7,891 nucleotides of DNA from an uncultured bacterium (GTDB taxonomy: Bacteria > Cyanobacteriota > Vampirovibrionia > Gastranaerophilales > Gastranaerophilaceae). Location of the stretch: NCBI GenBank assembly GCA_948888345.1, contig CAQTPN010000056.1, positions 1 to 7,891 of the forward strand. The letters run 5' to 3'. Positions 6,951-7,891 of the stretch are shown here, piece after piece; position 1 is the stretch's first letter; each line of letters begins with the position of its first letter. The position numbers were made by a program, and so were the translations under genes. The notes under the pieces are model-generated. The model worked only from the letters and a program-made list of their open reading frames with translations, was not told where the DNA came from and did no database searches.

Positions 6951-6959
6951 ATTGTATCA
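6951..6959 (-). promoter_or_regulatory. Extended -10 promoter for the 61-aa / 168-aa / prmC operon
   Basis: On the minus strand TGATACAAT (TG, one base, TACAAT) is an extended -10 element. It is followed by AATCTT and then the ATG at 6944, so transcription would begin at the start codon. No matching -35 hexamer is obvious; extended -10 promoters often do without one. The spacing is the same as at hom. Confidence 0.5.
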
Positions 6960-7010
6960 TCCTTTATATATTATTAAAAGCAAAATGTTCGGCAATATTG
7001 CCTTAAAAGC

Positions 7011-7047
7011 AAAAAAAACGGGTGTTGAAGGTTACAGGTCAACACCC
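7011..7047 (-). terminator. Intrinsic terminator of the glycine-rich protein gene
   Basis: A nine-base-pair stem GGGTGTTGA (7020-7028) with TCAACACCC (7039-7047) and a 10-base loop is followed, on the minus strand, by G and eight T residues (7018-7011). It begins 26 bases after the stop codon at 7074. In the plus direction only four T residues follow and no gene reads toward it, so the minus-strand role is preferred. It insulates the prmC operon promoter located just downstream. Confidence 0.9.
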
Positions 7048-7073
7048 TTTTGAAAAATTGTTTATCGTAAATT

Positions 7074-7891
7074 TTAATCCAGCCGTGTACTCTTGTATTC
7101 AAGGATTACAAAGCCGTTTCCTCCATTACCGCCTTGTCCTCCTGTTTTGTTGAGTACTGCTCCTCCTCCGCCTCCTCCGCCGAAGGTTCCATTGTTTCCT
7201 TTGGCTGATGCACTTGGATTTGTAACATTGCATATTCCTTCATAAAGAGGAGATAATATTGAGGTTCCGCCGCATCCAGGGCGCATAGGGCCGGCTTCGC
7301 CTTTTGCTCCATCATTTGATTTGACACTGGCAGCACATACTGCATTTCCGTCCTCATCTTTTGTATTAAATATACACGCAAGATAACCGCCGATTCCGCC
7401 ATAATCATCAGAAGCTGCCTGTCCAGATATAATGCTCATATTTCCTTGAACATACTCTTTATATTCATCTGAAAAATCATTAGGAATTTTCATTTCAACA
7501 CCGTGGTCGCCTGCATCAATATTACCGTTATTCCCCATTTTGCCACCTTTTGCTTTATGGATAACGGTTTTTCCACCAGAAAGAATGCCAATTGAAGTTT
7601 CGCCGCCATCTCCGTTTGTGCCAAGACTTGATGTTTCAAATAAATCAGGGTCATCATCACCTGTAGAGCCTGTTATTCCGCCGCCTCGGCCTATTCTTAT
7701 CTTCATTATTCTTTTTGAGGTATCGCCATCAAAGTTAGTTACAACCTTCTTTACAATTTCCCCTGCTGTTCCGCCTCCACCATTGGAACCGCCCCATTCA
7801 ATGTAAATGTAGCCGTTTGCACCCCTGCCACCTGTACCAAATGTTGTATCTGCACCACCTCCACCTCCACCACCACCTGCACCGTATGATG
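7074..7891 (-). CDS. Glycine-rich, probably surface-exposed protein, C-terminal 271 residues (5' end outside window)
   Basis: The frame stays open to the window edge, so the ATG at 7706 is internal and the true start lies beyond 7891. Two glycine-rich modules are visible. The first has eight consecutive glycines (7854-7877), then FGTGGRGANGYIYIEW. The last has seven glycines (7161-7181), then KTGGQGGNGGNGFVILEY, just before the C-terminus. Between them lie further G-G-x turns, a charged stretch (SDEYKEYVQG) and four cysteines (residues 172, 185, 206 and 220 of the visible part) that could form two disulfides if exported. Such polyglycine modules ending in G-F/Y-V/I-I-E-Y/W are known from secreted adhesins, phage tail-tip adhesins and pilin-like surface proteins. 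Which applies here cannot be decided without the N-terminus. It is transcribed away from the edge and ends in its own terminator, so it is separate from the prmC operon. Confidence 0.85.
   Translation of the reverse strand, partial: SYGAGGGGGGGGADTTFGTGGRGANGYIYIEWGGSNGGGGTAGEIVKKVVTNFDGDTSKRIMKIRIGRGGGITGSTGDDDPDLFETSSLGTNGDGGETSIGILSGGKTVIHKAKGGKMGNNGNIDAGDHGVEMKIPNDFSDEYKEYVQGNMSIISGQAASDDYGGIGGYLACIFNTKDEDGNAVCAASVKSNDGAKGEAGPMRPGCGGTSILSPLYEGICNVTNPSASAKGNNGTFGGGGGGGAVLNKTGGQGGNGGNGFVILEYKSTRLD

Noticed and set aside
6775..7053. A 92-aa open frame on the plus strand
   Set aside because: It is antisense to the 61-aa gene and runs through the promoter and the terminator stem; no motif or Shine-Dalgarno site supports it.
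7106..7408. A 100-aa glutamate-rich frame on the minus strand
   Set aside because: It is a shifted frame of the glycine-rich gene, in which GGA/GGC codons read as GAG/GCG-type codons.
7540..7806. Proline-rich open frame on the plus strand
   Set aside because: The proline runs are the complement of glycine codons in the glycine-rich gene on the minus strand.

Overview
This is a 7.9-kb window of AT-rich bacterial chromosome carrying housekeeping and accessory genes. No rRNA, tRNA, insertion sequence, CRISPR array or recognisable prophage is visible. The GluRS N-terminus (APSPSGNLHIGTARTALFN, then RIEDTDLERS and AEYTQNI) reads like the cyanobacterial form. Together with the low GC and a glycine-rich, surface-type protein, this makes a non-photosynthetic cyanobacterial relative (Melainabacteria/Gastranaerophilales type, often from gut) my best guess. 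This is inference from remembered family patterns; a Firmicutes-like origin cannot be excluded.

Layout. (1) Positions 1-1933, minus strand: the threonine-biosynthesis pair hom (homoserine dehydrogenase with an ACT domain) and thrC (threonine synthase, cut off by the window edge), one base apart. (2) Positions 2032-5351, plus strand: gltX (glutamyl-tRNA synthetase); a compact structured palindromic element that contains the gltX stop codon; a clear sigma70-type promoter; a CNNM/CorC-type membrane protein; and a small membrane protein of the Imm_superinfect family, 3 bases downstream. (3) Positions 5329-6944, minus strand: an apparent three-gene operon of a 61-aa protein, a 168-aa helical protein (neither recognised) and prmC (release-factor glutamine methyltransferase). 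Its 3' end overlaps the 3' end of the plus-strand operon by 23 bp. (4) Positions 7011-7891, minus strand: the C-terminal part of a glycine-rich, probably exported protein, followed by a strong intrinsic terminator.

Together, hom and thrC turn aspartate semialdehyde into homoserine and then, with a kinase not in the window, threonine. gltX and prmC both serve translation (tRNA charging and release-factor methylation) but lie in separate operons. The CNNM-family protein and its small partner are membrane proteins probably made from one mRNA.

The most unusual signals are the element fused to the end of gltX; two operons whose -10 boxes lie exactly six bases before the start codon, with no Shine-Dalgarno sequence, suggesting leaderless mRNAs; and a three-cysteine, GC-rich insertion inside PrmC. 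I do not see a clearly new defence or mobile system.
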